DNA from: Kribbella flavida DSM 17836
GTDB lineage: Bacteria > Actinomycetota > Actinomycetes > Propionibacteriales > Kribbellaceae
Length of the DNA: 64,000 nucleotides
Direction: 5' to 3'
NCBI RefSeq assembly: GCF_000024345.1
Contig: NC_013729.1
Location: 744,001-808,000, forward strand
Shown piece by piece: positions 37,697 through 46,147 of this stretch. Both the position numbers and the translations under genes were made by a program. Within the stretch, counting starts at the first letter, position 1. The number at the start of each line of letters is the position of its first letter. The notes beneath the pieces were generated by a model. The model saw only the letters and a program-made list of their open reading frames with translations. It did no database searches and was not told the DNA's origin.

Positions 37697-40114
37697 ATGA
37701 CCGCGGTTCCGATTTCGACGTACCGGTTGCAGGTGCACGCGGAGTTCGGCTTCGACGCGGCGGCCGACGTGGTCGAGTACCTGCACGACCTGGGCGTCTC
37801 GCACGCCTACCTCTCGCCGATCCTGCAGGCCGCGCCCGGATCCACCCACGGGTACGACGTGGTCGACCACAGCAGGGTGTCTGAGCCGGCCGGTGGGCGG
37901 GCGGCGTTCGACCGGCTGGCCGCGAAGCTGGCCGACCACCGGATGGGCGCGATCGCCGACGTCGTACCGAACCACGTCGCGGTGCCGACGCCGGCGCGGC
38001 TCAACAAGGCGCTCTGGTCGGTGCTGCGGGACGGGCCGGGCTCGCCGTACGCGGACTGGTTCGACGTCGACTGGGGTGCCGGCAACCAGCCGCTGCTGAT
38101 GGCGGTGCTCGGCCAGCGCATCGGCAACGTGCTCGCGGACGACGAGCTCTCGGTGGACCTGAGCGGTGACGAGCCGGTGCTGCGGTACTACGAGCACGAG
38201 TTCCCGCTGCGGCCCGGCACCGAGGACCTGCCGATGGCCGAACTGGTGACCGAGCAGTGGTACCGGCTGGCGCACTGGCGGGTCGCCGACGAGGAGCTGA
38301 ACTACCGGCGCTTCTTCGACGTCGACACCCTGGCCGCGGTCCGGGTGGAGACCCAGGAGGTGTTCGAGGCCACCCACGAGCTGCTGTTCGCGCTGCTGCA
38401 CGAGGGCAAGCTGCACGGGTTCCGGATCGACCATCCGGACGGGCTGGCCGACCCGCGCGGCTACCTGCGCCGGCTGGCCGAGCGCACCGGCGGCGCCTGG
38501 GTCGTGGTGGAGAAGATCCTGGAGGGCGACGAGGAGCTGCCGCGCGACTGGCCCTGCGCCGGCACCACCGGGTACGACGCGCTGCTGCGGGTCGGCGGGC
38601 TCTTCGTGGACCCGGCCGGCGCGGCACCGCTCGCGGCGTACCACTCGGAACTGACCGGTGAGCCGGCCGACTTCGGCCCGGTGGTCGAGCAGGCCAAGCG
38701 GGAGGTCGTCGAGCACGGCCAGTACGCCGAGGTGCACCGGCTGGTCGAGCTGCTGGCCCGGATCTGCCAGGACGACGTCCGGCTGCGCGACCACACCCGC
38801 CGGGCCTTTCACGAGGTCGTCGTCGAGCTGCTGGTCAACTTCGACCGGTACCGCGCGTACGTCGTACCGGGTGAACCGGCTCCGGCCGAGGCAGTCGAGG
38901 TGCTGGAGCACGTGGCCGAGCTGGCCCGGCGCAACCTCGACGAGGAGCAGCAGGACACCCTCGACCTGGTCCGCGACCTGCTGCTCGGCCGGCAGGCCGG
39001 GACAGCGAGCCGGATCGACGAGCAGGCCCGGCACGAGCTGATCGTGCGGTTCCAGCAGACCTGCGGCCCGGTGATGGCCAAGGGCGTCGAGGACACCGCG
39101 TTCTACCGCTGGTTCCGGCTCAGCTCGCTGAACGAGGTCGGTGGCAACCCGGAGCACTTCGGTGTCTCGCCGGAGGAGTTCCACGCCTACGCCGGCCGGC
39201 TCAACGACCACTGGCCGCGCACGATGACGACGCTGTCCACCCACGACACCAAGCGCTCCGAGGACGTCCGGGCCCGGCTCACCGTGCTGTCGGAGCAGCC
39301 GACGGCCTGGGTCGAGGCGGTGCGGTCGTGGCGGTCGATGACCGAGGACCGCCGGGGGCCGCTGCTCGACGGGAGCACGGAGTACCTGATCTGGCAGACC
39401 CTGCTCGGCACCTGGAACGACGGACCGCTTGCCGAGGACCGGCTGCAGGGCTACCTGCAAAAGGCGATCCGCGAGGCCAAGCGCCACACCAGTTGGACCT
39501 CGCCGGACGCGGAGTACGAGGAGGCGGTGGCGGCGTTCGCCACGGCGGTCCTGGCTGACTCCGCTGTGCTGGAGTCCGTCCGCCGGTTCGCCGACGCTCA
39601 GGCCCCGTACGTCCGGGCGGCGACGCTCGGGCAGAAGCTGATCCAGCTGACGATGCCGGGCGTGCCGGACGTCTACCAGGGCTCGGAGCTGGTGGACCTG
39701 TCGCTGGTGGACCCGGACAACCGGCGCCCGGTCGACTACCGCGAGCGGATCGAGCGGCTGGCTCGGCTGGACGGCGGCTCGCCGCCGAAGGACCTGGCTG
39801 ACGAGAAGTTGCTGGTCACCTCCCGGGCGCTGCGGCTCCGGCGGCAGCACCCGGACGCCTTCGCGGGCAGCTACACGCCGCTGCCGACCTCCACGGGTCA
39901 CGCGGTCGCGTTCGCCCGCGCGGACGCGGTGATCACGCTGGCGACCCGGTTGCCCGTGGCACTGCACCGGCTGGGCGGCTGGGGCGACTCCCGGGTCGTC
40001 CTGCCCGACGGTGACTGGCAGGACGTGTTGACCGGCCGCTCGGTGGGTAGTGGAGCGGCTCGGATCGACGAGCTGCTGGCCGAGCTGCCGGTGGCGCTGC
40101 TCGCGAGGAGCTGA
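37697..40114 (+). CDS. treY: Maltooligosyl trehalose synthase TreY
   Basis: Converts the reducing-end alpha-1,4 bond of maltooligosaccharides to an alpha,alpha-1,1 bond. The 805-residue protein begins with the diagnostic STYRLQVHAEFGFDAAA and SHAYLSPILQAAPGSTHGYDV. Catalytic residues lie in FRIDHPDGLADP (nucleophile) and VVEKIL (acid/base); GVEDTAFYRW and STHDTKRSEDVRAR are further TreY blocks. GGGAGG is placed before the ATG, 40 bases after glgX. TreZ follows after one base. Confidence 0.94.
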   Translation: MTAVPISTYRLQVHAEFGFDAAADVVEYLHDLGVSHAYLSPILQAAPGSTHGYDVVDHSRVSEPAGGRAAFDRLAAKLADHRMGAIADVVPNHVAVPTPARLNKALWSVLRDGPGSPYADWFDVDWGAGNQPLLMAVLGQRIGNVLADDELSVDLSGDEPVLRYYEHEFPLRPGTEDLPMAELVTEQWYRLAHWRVADEELNYRRFFDVDTLAAVRVETQEVFEATHELLFALLHEGKLHGFRIDHPDGLADPRGYLRRLAERTGGAWVVVEKILEGDEELPRDWPCAGTTGYDALLRVGGLFVDPAGAAPLAAYHSELTGEPADFGPVVEQAKREVVEHGQYAEVHRLVELLARICQDDVRLRDHTRRAFHEVVVELLVNFDRYRAYVVPGEPAPAEAVEVLEHVAELARRNLDEEQQDTLDLVRDLLLGRQAGTASRIDEQARHELIVRFQQTCGPVMAKGVEDTAFYRWFRLSSLNEVGGNPEHFGVSPEEFHAYAGRLNDHWPRTMTTLSTHDTKRSEDVRARLTVLSEQPTAWVEAVRSWRSMTEDRRGPLLDGSTEYLIWQTLLGTWNDGPLAEDRLQGYLQKAIREAKRHTSWTSPDAEYEEAVAAFATAVLADSAVLESVRRFADAQAPYVRAATLGQKLIQLTMPGVPDVYQGSELVDLSLVDPDNRRPVDYRERIERLARLDGGSPPKDLADEKLLVTSRALRLRRQHPDAFAGSYTPLPTSTGHAVAFARADAVITLATRLPVALHRLGGWGDSRVVLPDGDWQDVLTGRSVGSGAARIDELLAELPVALLARS

Positions 40115-40115
40115 C

Positions 40116-41843
40116 ATGCACACCTTCACCGTCTGGGCGCCCGACGCCGCCACGGTCTCTCTGGTGCTTTCCACCGAGTCCCTGGAGATGACCCGGGCCG
40201 ACGACGGGTGGTGGACGCTGGAGGTACCGGACGCCGGGCACGGCACGGACTACGCCTTCTCCATCGACGGCAGCGACCCGATGCCGGACCCGCGAAGCCC
40301 CTGGCAGCCTCATGGCGTGCACGGCTCGAGCCGGGTGTTCGACGCGTCCCGCTTCAGCTGGAACGACGCCGAGTGGGCCGGGCGCGACGTACGGGGTGCG
40401 GTGTTCTACGAGCTGCACCTCGGCACGTTCACGCCCGAGGGAACGCTTGACGCGGCCGCGGAGCGCCTGGACCACCTGGTCGCGCTCGGCGTCCAGGTGG
40501 TGTCCCTGCTCCCGGTCGCGGCGTTCCCCGGCCGGCACGGCTGGGGCTACGACGGCGTCGACCTGTATGCCGTGCACGAGCCGTACGGCGGACCGGAGGC
40601 GCTGCAGCGGTTCGTGGACCGCTGTCACACCGCAGGGCTGGCGGTCTGCCTCGACGTCGTCTACAACCACCTCGGACCGTCCGGCAACTACCTGGACTCC
40701 TTCGGTCCCTACTTCACCTCGAAGCACACGACACCCTGGGGCCCGGCGGTCAACCTGGACGACAAGGGCTCGGACGGGGTACGTCGCTGGATCTGCGACA
40801 ACGCGCTGCGCTGGTTCCGCGAGTTCCACATCGACGCGCTCCGGCTGGACGCCGTGCACGCGCTGCAGGACGACAGCCCGCAGCACGTGCTCGCCCAGCT
40901 GTCGGTGGAGACGGCCCAGCTCTCGGCGGAGCTGGGCCGGCCGCTGGGTCTGGTGGCCGAGTCCGACCTGAACGACCCGCGCATGGTCGAGCCGGTAGCC
41001 GAGGGCGGTCTCGGGATGACTGCGCAGTGGAGCGACGACTATCACCATGCGCTGCACGCCCTGCTGACCGGCGAGAGCGCCGGGTACTACGAGGACTTCG
41101 CGCAGCCCGGGGTCTTCGAGAAGACGCTCACCCAGGTGTTCCTGCACGACGGGTCCTACTCGTCGTTCCGGGGCAAGGACTGGGGCCACACGGTGGATCC
41201 GGCCCGGCACCGTGGGTCGCAGTTCCTGGCCTACACCTCGAACCACGACCAGGTCGGCAACCGCGCGCTCGGCGACCGGCCGGCGTTGACACCGGGCCAG
41301 CTGGCGATCGGGGCCGCGCTGGTGATCACCTCGCCGTACACGCCGATGCTGTTCATGGGTGAGGAGTGGGGTGCGTCCACGCCGTGGCGGTACTTCACCG
41401 ACCACGAGGAGCCGGAGCTGGCGGACGCGGTCCGCAACGGGCGGCGCGAGGAGTTCGGCGCGCACGGCTGGGACGCCGACGAGATTCCCGACCCCCAGGA
41501 CCCGGCCACCTGGCAGGCGTCGCTGCTGGACTGGACCGAGCTGGACGCGTCGCCGCACCGCGAGCTGCTCGCCTGGTACCGCGACCTGCTCGCACTGCGG
41601 GCCCGCGACGAGAACCTGCGCGACGACCGGCTCGGATCGGTCGCGGTGACGTCGGACGCCGGCGGCGACTGGATGGTGGTCAGCCGCGGGGACCTGCGGG
41701 TGGTGGTGAACCTGGCCGACGCCGAGCGGGTGGTGCCGGTCGACCGTGTTCCGCGGGACGTGGTGACGGCGTTCGGCGAGGCCGAGATCGTCACGGACGG
41801 TGTTCGGCTGGCCGGGCACTCGGTGGGGGTTTTCGCCGTCTGA
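40116..41843 (+). CDS. treZ: Maltooligosyl trehalose trehalohydrolase TreZ
   Basis: Releases free trehalose from maltooligosyl trehalose made by TreY. The 575-residue GH13 protein has an N-terminal CBM48-like domain (FTVWAPDAATVSLVL), then GAVFYELHLGTFTPEGT, DVVYNHLGPSGNYL (region I), LRLDAVHA (nucleophile Asp), VAESD (acid/base Glu) and SNHDQVGNRALGDR (third Asp); GPAVNLDD is typical of TreZ. The ATG at 40116 follows treY's stop by one base, with GAGGAG six bases upstream inside treY. Trehalose serves as an osmotic and desiccation protectant. Confidence 0.94.
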   Translation: MHTFTVWAPDAATVSLVLSTESLEMTRADDGWWTLEVPDAGHGTDYAFSIDGSDPMPDPRSPWQPHGVHGSSRVFDASRFSWNDAEWAGRDVRGAVFYELHLGTFTPEGTLDAAAERLDHLVALGVQVVSLLPVAAFPGRHGWGYDGVDLYAVHEPYGGPEALQRFVDRCHTAGLAVCLDVVYNHLGPSGNYLDSFGPYFTSKHTTPWGPAVNLDDKGSDGVRRWICDNALRWFREFHIDALRLDAVHALQDDSPQHVLAQLSVETAQLSAELGRPLGLVAESDLNDPRMVEPVAEGGLGMTAQWSDDYHHALHALLTGESAGYYEDFAQPGVFEKTLTQVFLHDGSYSSFRGKDWGHTVDPARHRGSQFLAYTSNHDQVGNRALGDRPALTPGQLAIGAALVITSPYTPMLFMGEEWGASTPWRYFTDHEEPELADAVRNGRREEFGAHGWDADEIPDPQDPATWQASLLDWTELDASPHRELLAWYRDLLALRARDENLRDDRLGSVAVTSDAGGDWMVVSRGDLRVVVNLADAERVVPVDRVPRDVVTAFGEAEIVTDGVRLAGHSVGVFAV

Positions 41844-41892
41844 GACGAGACTGCGACCGCATCGATGTCTTGACAGGGATGGACAAATCCGG

Positions 41893-41904
41893 GGCAAGCT
41901 TGCC
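41893..41904. repeat. Perfect 12-base palindrome downstream of treZ
   Basis: GGCAAGCTTGCC is self-complementary without a loop, which is more like a dimeric-protein site than a terminator. TTGACA at 41870-41875 lies 17 bases upstream, but no matching -10 is present. Function unknown. Confidence 0.35.
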
Positions 41905-42021
41905 TCGGGCCTCGTTTGTGGGTGGGTACCGGTGGAATCGCTTGTGCAACGGGGTTGCGGTGACGGACTGTTGAAACAGCAGCAGGGAGAAGTCACCCGG
42001 GGGGTTGACGGGAGGTCCAGG

Positions 42022-42216
42022 ATGGCAGTCGGAGGAGTCGACACCTACTACGACTACGAAGAGAAGCAGTGGAAGAGCCGGAGGCTGGGTGGCGGTCCGA
42101 TCCGCCGCGGCCCGGTCTGCCCAGCACCACGAGCCGACCATCAACCGGCCGAGCGGCGTACCGCCGGTCACGAGCGCAAGGGGCAGGACGAGAAGGGCCA
42201 GCGCGTCCTGACCTGA
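42022..42216 (+). CDS. Small basic protein, 64 residues, unknown
   Basis: ATG at 42022 follows GGGAGG at the ideal distance. The product is hydrophilic and strongly basic, starting MAVGGVDTYYDYEEKQWKSR and ending KGQDEKGQRVLT. Third codon positions are G/C-rich as in real genes of this genome. No domain is recognised. It lies alone in a 556-base gap between treZ and the Hsp20 gene and is followed 20 bases later by a strong hairpin, which supports a real short transcript. Confidence 0.5.
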   Translation: MAVGGVDTYYDYEEKQWKSRRLGGGPIRRGPVCPAPRADHQPAERRTAGHERKGQDEKGQRVLT

Positions 42217-42235
42217 GCACCACTCCGCACCACCA

Positions 42236-42266
42236 CAGCGCCGTCACGTCGTCCGTGACGGCGCTG
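42236..42266 (+). terminator. Terminator hairpin before the Hsp20 gene
   Basis: CAGCGCCGTCACG (42236-42248) and CGTGACGGCGCTG (42254-42266) form a perfect 13-bp stem with a 5-base loop. It ends the small-ORF transcript and insulates the Hsp20 promoter. Confidence 0.7.
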
Positions 42267-42319
42267 CGCTGTGTCCGGCGAAAGTCCGAGAAATGTCACT
42301 GAAACGACGACACTGGGAC

Positions 42320-42348
42320 TTGTCATCATTTGGATGACGCGCTACAAC
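42320..42348 (+). promoter_or_regulatory. Sigma-70-type promoter of the Hsp20 gene
   Basis: TTGTCA (42320-42325), a 17-base spacer and TACAAC (42343-42348) form a near-consensus vegetative promoter, giving a leader of about 45 bases to the ATG at 42400. The operator-like inverted repeat overlaps its -35 box and spacer. Confidence 0.65.
42321..42339. promoter_or_regulatory. RheA-like operator inverted repeat
   Basis: TGTCATC-ATTTG-GATGACG is an inverted repeat with 5-base spacing that differs at one base from the TGTCATC-N5-GATGACA operator I recall for RheA, the thermosensor repressor of Streptomyces hsp18. It covers the -35 element, where a repressor would block RNA polymerase. No rheA-like gene is adjacent. 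Confidence 0.65.
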
Positions 42349-42399
42349 AGTAGTGCGCAGAAACACCGAGGAACTGTCGACGCAGGAGGTGGAAAGACG

Positions 42400-42840
42400 A
42401 TGTTGATGCGCACCGATCCCTTCCGCGAACTGGACCGGATGGCCCAGCAGCTGCTCGGCTCGACGGGTTCCGGCACCTGGACTCGCCCGGCCACGCTGCC
42501 GATGGACGCCTACCGCTCCGGCGACGAGTACGTCGTCGCCTTCGATCTTCCGGGCGTCGCGCCCGACGCGATCGAGCTGAACGTCGAGCGCAACGTGCTC
42601 ACGATCAAGGCCGAACGGCGTCCGACGGACGTCCCGGAGGGCGTCGAGCTGCAGGTGGCGGAACGCCCGCTGGGCGTCTTCTCCCGCCAGCTGTTCCTGA
42701 GCGACTCCCTCGACACCGACCGGATCCAGGCGGCGTACGCCGACGGCGTGCTGACGCTGCGCATCCCGGTCGCCGAGCAGGCCAAGCCGCGCAAGATCTC
42801 GATCGAGGCGTCCGGCGGCCAGAAGCAGCTGAGCAGCTGA
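42400..42840 (+). CDS. Hsp20 small heat-shock protein (Hsp18-like)
   Basis: A 146-residue cytosolic holdase chaperone. The start [20 protein letters not shown] is the typical actinobacterial Hsp18 N-terminus; the alpha-crystallin domain spans about 38-130 ([25 protein letters not shown], then the C-terminal strand [14 protein letters not shown]). Its GVLTLRIPV block and the IPV-type tail match the family. The ATG at 42400 has AGGAGGTGG ahead of it; an earlier open frame reaches back through the promoter and is not coding. Probably heat-induced through the operator at 42321-42339. Confidence 0.93.
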   Translation: MLMRTDPFRELDRMAQQLLGSTGSGTWTRPATLPMDAYRSGDEYVVAFDLPGVAPDAIELNVERNVLTIKAERRPTDVPEGVELQVAERPLGVFSRQLFLSDSLDTDRIQAAYADGVLTLRIPVAEQAKPRKISIEASGGQKQLSS

Positions 42841-42973
42841 GGATCGCCGCCGGACCGATCGCTGGAAGGTGGTGATGCCCTGACAACCGATCCAGCCGGT
42901 CGATTCACCAGGACGGCTGCCCGGCGGCGACAACGGCGGTGCGTGGTGCACCGCAGCCGCACCCGGGCGCACG

Positions 42974-42990
42974 GGCTGCCGCCGGCAGCC
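42974..42990 (+). terminator. Short hairpin after the Hsp20 gene
   Basis: GGCTGCC-GCC-GGCAGCC forms a 7-bp GC stem about 130 bases after the Hsp20 stop, followed by a pyrimidine-rich stretch. It is a weak terminator candidate. Confidence 0.35.
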
Positions 42991-43045
42991 GTCCGCTTCC
43001 TTCGTCCCCGTCCACCGTTCGACGCTGTCTGCCAGGAAGGATGTC

Positions 43046-43706
43046 TTGCCCCCCGAAACCGTCGCCCCGCCGACCCGGACGCTCGCGCGGGCCTTCCACC
43101 CGATGTTCGCCCTGTACGCCGGTGTGCTGGCCGGCGCGGCCCTGATCTTCGACCTGCTCTACCTGATGGTCGGCGGCGGCGTGCTGATGGCCGCGCTCTA
43201 ACACGTTGCCGGTGACGGCCGGTCTGGTCGCCTGCCTGGTCGCCGCGGCCGACGAGCTGCAGCTGGACCGCCCGGCCATGCGTGCTGCCGTCCTGCTGGC
43301 CGGCAGCGCCGGACTGACGAACACCCTCTACCTGGGCGCGATCGGCAGCATGCGGGCAACGGATCCGGCCAACTGGACGATGGGCGCGGTGTCGGTGCTG
43401 CTGAGCTGTGTCGCTGTGCTGTCCGCCGCCGTCACCGTCCACCTCACCCTCCGCCTCGCCGGCCTGGCCACCCCGGCTCCGCCCAGCACACCAACGGCCC
43501 CGCCGGCCATCAGTTGGGCGCCTCCGGCGATCGCCGGCACCGCCCCTGCCCTGTACGTCGAGCGCGTCAATCCCGGCCTGGCCGCTCTGGTCAATCAGAC
43601 CCTCGTGGACCAGCGTTCAGCCGACGAGCTCCGGGCCGAGCAGACCCTGGTCGATCCGGCCGGCCAGACCCTGGTTCTCGCCGCCGACCGCCCGGCGGCC
43701 GCCTGA
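43046..43706 (+). pseudogene. Frameshifted small integral membrane protein (DUF2231-like)
   Basis: Two adjacent frames together make one plausible protein. The first, from TTG 43046 (AGGAAGG upstream) to TAA 43199-43201, encodes 51 residues with FHPMFALYAGVLAGAALIFD, a first membrane helix, and the beginning of a second. The second frame, shifted by +1 and open from about 43200 to 43706, continues PVTAGLVACLVAAADELQ and adds two more helices, then a Pro-rich linker and a tail with three QTLV repeats. Neither part is complete alone and the second has no ribosome site. One surplus base before 43199, in the GC-rich run, would explain it. A sequencing error, real frameshift mutation or two split genes cannot be told apart here. 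Confidence 0.6.
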
Positions 43707-43750
43707 CTTCCCTCCCGGTGGCAGGTGACCAGTACTCGCCGCCACCGAAG

Positions 43751-43835
43751 AGGCAGTGATCTGCTGCACTGCCTCGGCGACCCGGGCACCAGCCCCTGAA
43801 CCCTCGACCCCCGGGTGCCCGGGTCGCCACTGCCT
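43751..43835. terminator. Compound hairpins between convergent genes
   Basis: A perfect 15-bp pair (43776-43790 with 43814-43828, 23-base loop) lies inside copies of an 8-base arm: AGGCAGTG at 43751-43758 can pair with CACTGCCT either at 43767-43774 or at 43828-43835. The structure separates the frameshifted gene from the leftward T7SS operon and could end both transcripts. Confidence 0.6.
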
Positions 43836-43862
43836 TGCCGATGCCTCCTCGGGCAAGCCCGC

Positions 43863-45500
43863 CTAGTGTCCGGCGGCCGACACGACGTCGCTGGCGAGCA
43901 GGGAGCGGAGTTCCTCTGTCGTGGGCATGCGGCCGAGGGCGCGCAGGCGCTGGGACTGGGCCTTGCGCATGGCCTCGACCAAGCGGCGGGCCTCGCGGGC
44001 GTTGCCGAAGTTCGCGCCGTGGGCGATCCGGTCGAAGTACGCGGTGAGTGGCTCACCGGCGGCCGGGTCGAGCAGGTAGTCGCCGCCGGCCACCATCCGG
44101 CCGGTGATCAGCAGCAGTTCCTCGGCCGAGTAGTTCTCGAACTCGATCGTCTTGGAGAACCGCGAGGCCAGGCCGGGGTTGGCGGCCAGGAAGTCGTCCA
44201 TCTCGGTGGTGTAGCCGGCCACGATGATCGCGATCTCGTCGCGGTGGTCCTCCATCAGCTTGACCAGCGCGTCGATCGCCTCCTGGCCGAAGTCGCCGCC
44301 GGTGCCGGCCGAGCGGGACAGCGTGTACGCCTCGTCGATGAACAGCACCCCGCCGAGCGACTTCTCGAACACCGTCGCGGTCTTCTCCGCGGTGTGCCCG
44401 ACGTACTGGCCGACCAGGTCGCGGCGCGACACCTCGGTGAACTCGCCGTGCGGCAGCACCCCGAGCGCCTTGAGCAGCTTGCCGTACAGCCGCGCGACGG
44501 TGGTCTTTCCGGTGCCGGGCGCCCCGGCGAAGATCAGATGGTGGCTGACGGCACCGATCGACAGCCCGGCCGCCCGCCGCCACTCGTTCACCTGGATCTC
44601 GTCGACCAGCGCGTGCACCTCGGCCTTCACGCCGGGCAGCCCGACCATCTCGTCCAGTTCGCCGAGCAGGTCCTCCAGCGGCCCGCCGCTCTCCGCCGGC
44701 CGCACCGAGGCCTGCTCGGTCACCTGGACGTCGGCGCCGTCGGGAATCACCAGGCCCGGCAGCCCGGTGTTGTCGGTCCGGCAGCCCTCGACCACGCCGC
44801 CGCAGCCCGGGGTGAACGCGATGCCGGCGCCGCGGGTGTCCTGGACGGTCACCCGCCGGATGGTCGGCGTACTGCCGTGGGCGACGCCGATTCCGTCGGT
44901 TCCGGTCCGGGAGACGGTGGTGTCGGTCAGCTCGGGCCGGCTGTACTGGTAGACGTAGATGCCGCGGCCGCCGCAGCCCGTCACCGTGCAGCCGCGGATC
45001 AGCGGATCGGAGCCCAGGGCAACGACGATGCCGTCGCCGGCGACGTCGCGGACGACCGTGTCGAGGATCCGGCCGCCGGCTCCCTCCACCACGATGCCGG
45101 TCTCGGCGCCCGCCACCGTGCACCGGTCCACGGTGAACGTCGTACTGGCGTGCACGCTGATCGCCGGCCGGGTCCGGCTGCGGATCTCGCACTGCTCGAC
45201 GGTGAGCGCGGTCCGGTCGACCGAGACGGCCAGGTTGTCGCCGGCCCGGACCTCGAGGCCACGCAGGGTCAGCGCGCCGTCGACGGCGCGCAGGGTAGGC
45301 CAGTCCGCGCCGTCACCGTCCAGTACGACGGTCGCGCCCGCTTCGGCCTGCAGCGTGACGGACCGCCCGCTCAGCTCGAGCGTCTCCGCGTACGTCCCCG
45401 CGGCGATCGCCACGACGGCTCCGTCGGGTGCGTCCAGCAGGGCCGAGCCGATGGTCGAGTAGGCGCCGGGGCGGTCAGCCGCGACGGTCAGGACCCGCAT
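43863..45500 (-). CDS. EccA-like AAA+ ATPase (CbxX/CfqX family) with N-terminal beta-helix
   Basis: This 545-residue protein joins a right-handed parallel beta-helix (about 1-262; regular turns such as GIVVEGAGGRILDTVVRDV and VYQYSRPELTDTTVS) to a CbxX/CfqX-type AAA+ domain (about 283-535). Walker A is GAPGTGKT (326-333), Walker B VLFIDEA (385-391); YTTEMDDFLAANPGLASRF carries the sensor and Arg-finger region. The AAA part resembles EccA, the cytosolic T7SS chaperone ATPase that engages ESX substrates; EccA normally has TPRs in place of the beta-helix. Its ATG overlaps the stop of the upstream LuxR-type gene (TGATG). It is last in the operon. Confidence 0.8.
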   Translation of the reverse strand: MRVLTVAADRPGAYSTIGSALLDAPDGAVVAIAAGTYAETLELSGRSVTLQAEAGATVVLDGDGADWPTLRAVDGALTLRGLEVRAGDNLAVSVDRTALTVEQCEIRSRTRPAISVHASTTFTVDRCTVAGAETGIVVEGAGGRILDTVVRDVAGDGIVVALGSDPLIRGCTVTGCGGRGIYVYQYSRPELTDTTVSRTGTDGIGVAHGSTPTIRRVTVQDTRGAGIAFTPGCGGVVEGCRTDNTGLPGLVIPDGADVQVTEQASVRPAESGGPLEDLLGELDEMVGLPGVKAEVHALVDEIQVNEWRRAAGLSIGAVSHHLIFAGAPGTGKTTVARLYGKLLKALGVLPHGEFTEVSRRDLVGQYVGHTAEKTATVFEKSLGGVLFIDEAYTLSRSAGTGGDFGQEAIDALVKLMEDHRDEIAIIVAGYTTEMDDFLAANPGLASRFSKTIEFENYSAEELLLITGRMVAGGDYLLDPAAGEPLTAYFDRIAHGANFGNAREARRLVEAMRKAQSQRLRALGRMPTTEELRSLLASDVVSAAGH

Positions 45501-46147
45501 CAGCTGGCCCGGTCCAGCAGCCAGCCCCGGTCGGCCGCCTTGACACCCGCCTGGAACCGGCTGCGGGCGCCCAGCCGGCCCATGATCTGCGAGACCATCC
45601 GGCGTACCGTCCGCACCGAGCAGCCGAGTTGGGCCGCCGCGACCTCGTCGGTGACGCCCAGCGCGAGCAGCCGGAGCATCTCCCGGTTCCGCGCGTCCAG
45701 GTCGGCGTCGCTCGGCAGGTCGCTGTCCGTCAGCGGTACGGCGTCCGGCCAGACCCGCTCGAACAGCTCGGTCGCCGTGGCGACGACGCTGCTCAGCCGC
45801 AGCACCGCGACGCTCCCGTTCGAGCTGTCGGCGGGCAGGACAGCGACCGCGCCGTCGATGATCAGCGCGTTCAGGGGGACGTGCGGCAGCGTCCGGACGG
45901 CCACGCCGGCCGCGGACAGCGCGCCGAGGTGGCGGCTCTGCCCCGGGGCGGTTCGGGCGGTGTCCGGGTAGATCGCCCGGTAGCGCAGGCCGGACCGGAC
46001 GTCGCGCGGCCCGAACGCCGGCCCGGCCGGGGTCAGGTTGCTCATCGCGATGACCTCGTCGCGGGCCTCGGCCAGCAGCGCGGCGATGCCGTCCTGGGCG
46101 GGCACGTGGTGGAAGCCGGCGGGGCGGTTCAGCACGGTGACAGTCAT
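45500..46147 (-). CDS. LuxR-type HTH regulator with PLD-like sensor domain
   Basis: The 215-residue protein has a C-terminal LuxR/NarL helix-turn-helix (about 145-205: NREMLRLLALGVTDEVAAAQ, then CSVRTVRRMVSQIMGRLGA) and an N-terminal alpha/beta domain (EVIAMSNLTP, YRAIYPD, VAVRTLPHVPLNALIIDG) resembling the phospholipase-D-like sensor of TrmB-type regulators; no HKD catalytic motif is present. Both ends overlap the neighbours (ATGA with eccE, TGATG with the AAA gene), so it is produced with the secretion components and probably regulates the locus. Confidence 0.8.
   Translation of the reverse strand: MTVTVLNRPAGFHHVPAQDGIAALLAEARDEVIAMSNLTPAGPAFGPRDVRSGLRYRAIYPDTARTAPGQSRHLGALSAAGVAVRTLPHVPLNALIIDGAVAVLPADSSNGSVAVLRLSSVVATATELFERVWPDAVPLTDSDLPSDADLDARNREMLRLLALGVTDEVAAAQLGCSVRTVRRMVSQIMGRLGARSRFQAGVKAADRGWLLDRAS

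Noticed and set aside
41868-41904. TTGACA at 41870 as a promoter for the 42022 ORF
   Set aside because: No TAnnnT element lies 16-19 bases downstream, so it was not called as a promoter.
42271-42399. Extension of the Hsp20 frame upstream
   Set aside because: It covers the promoter and operator; the ATG at 42400 has a strong Shine-Dalgarno and the family N-terminus.
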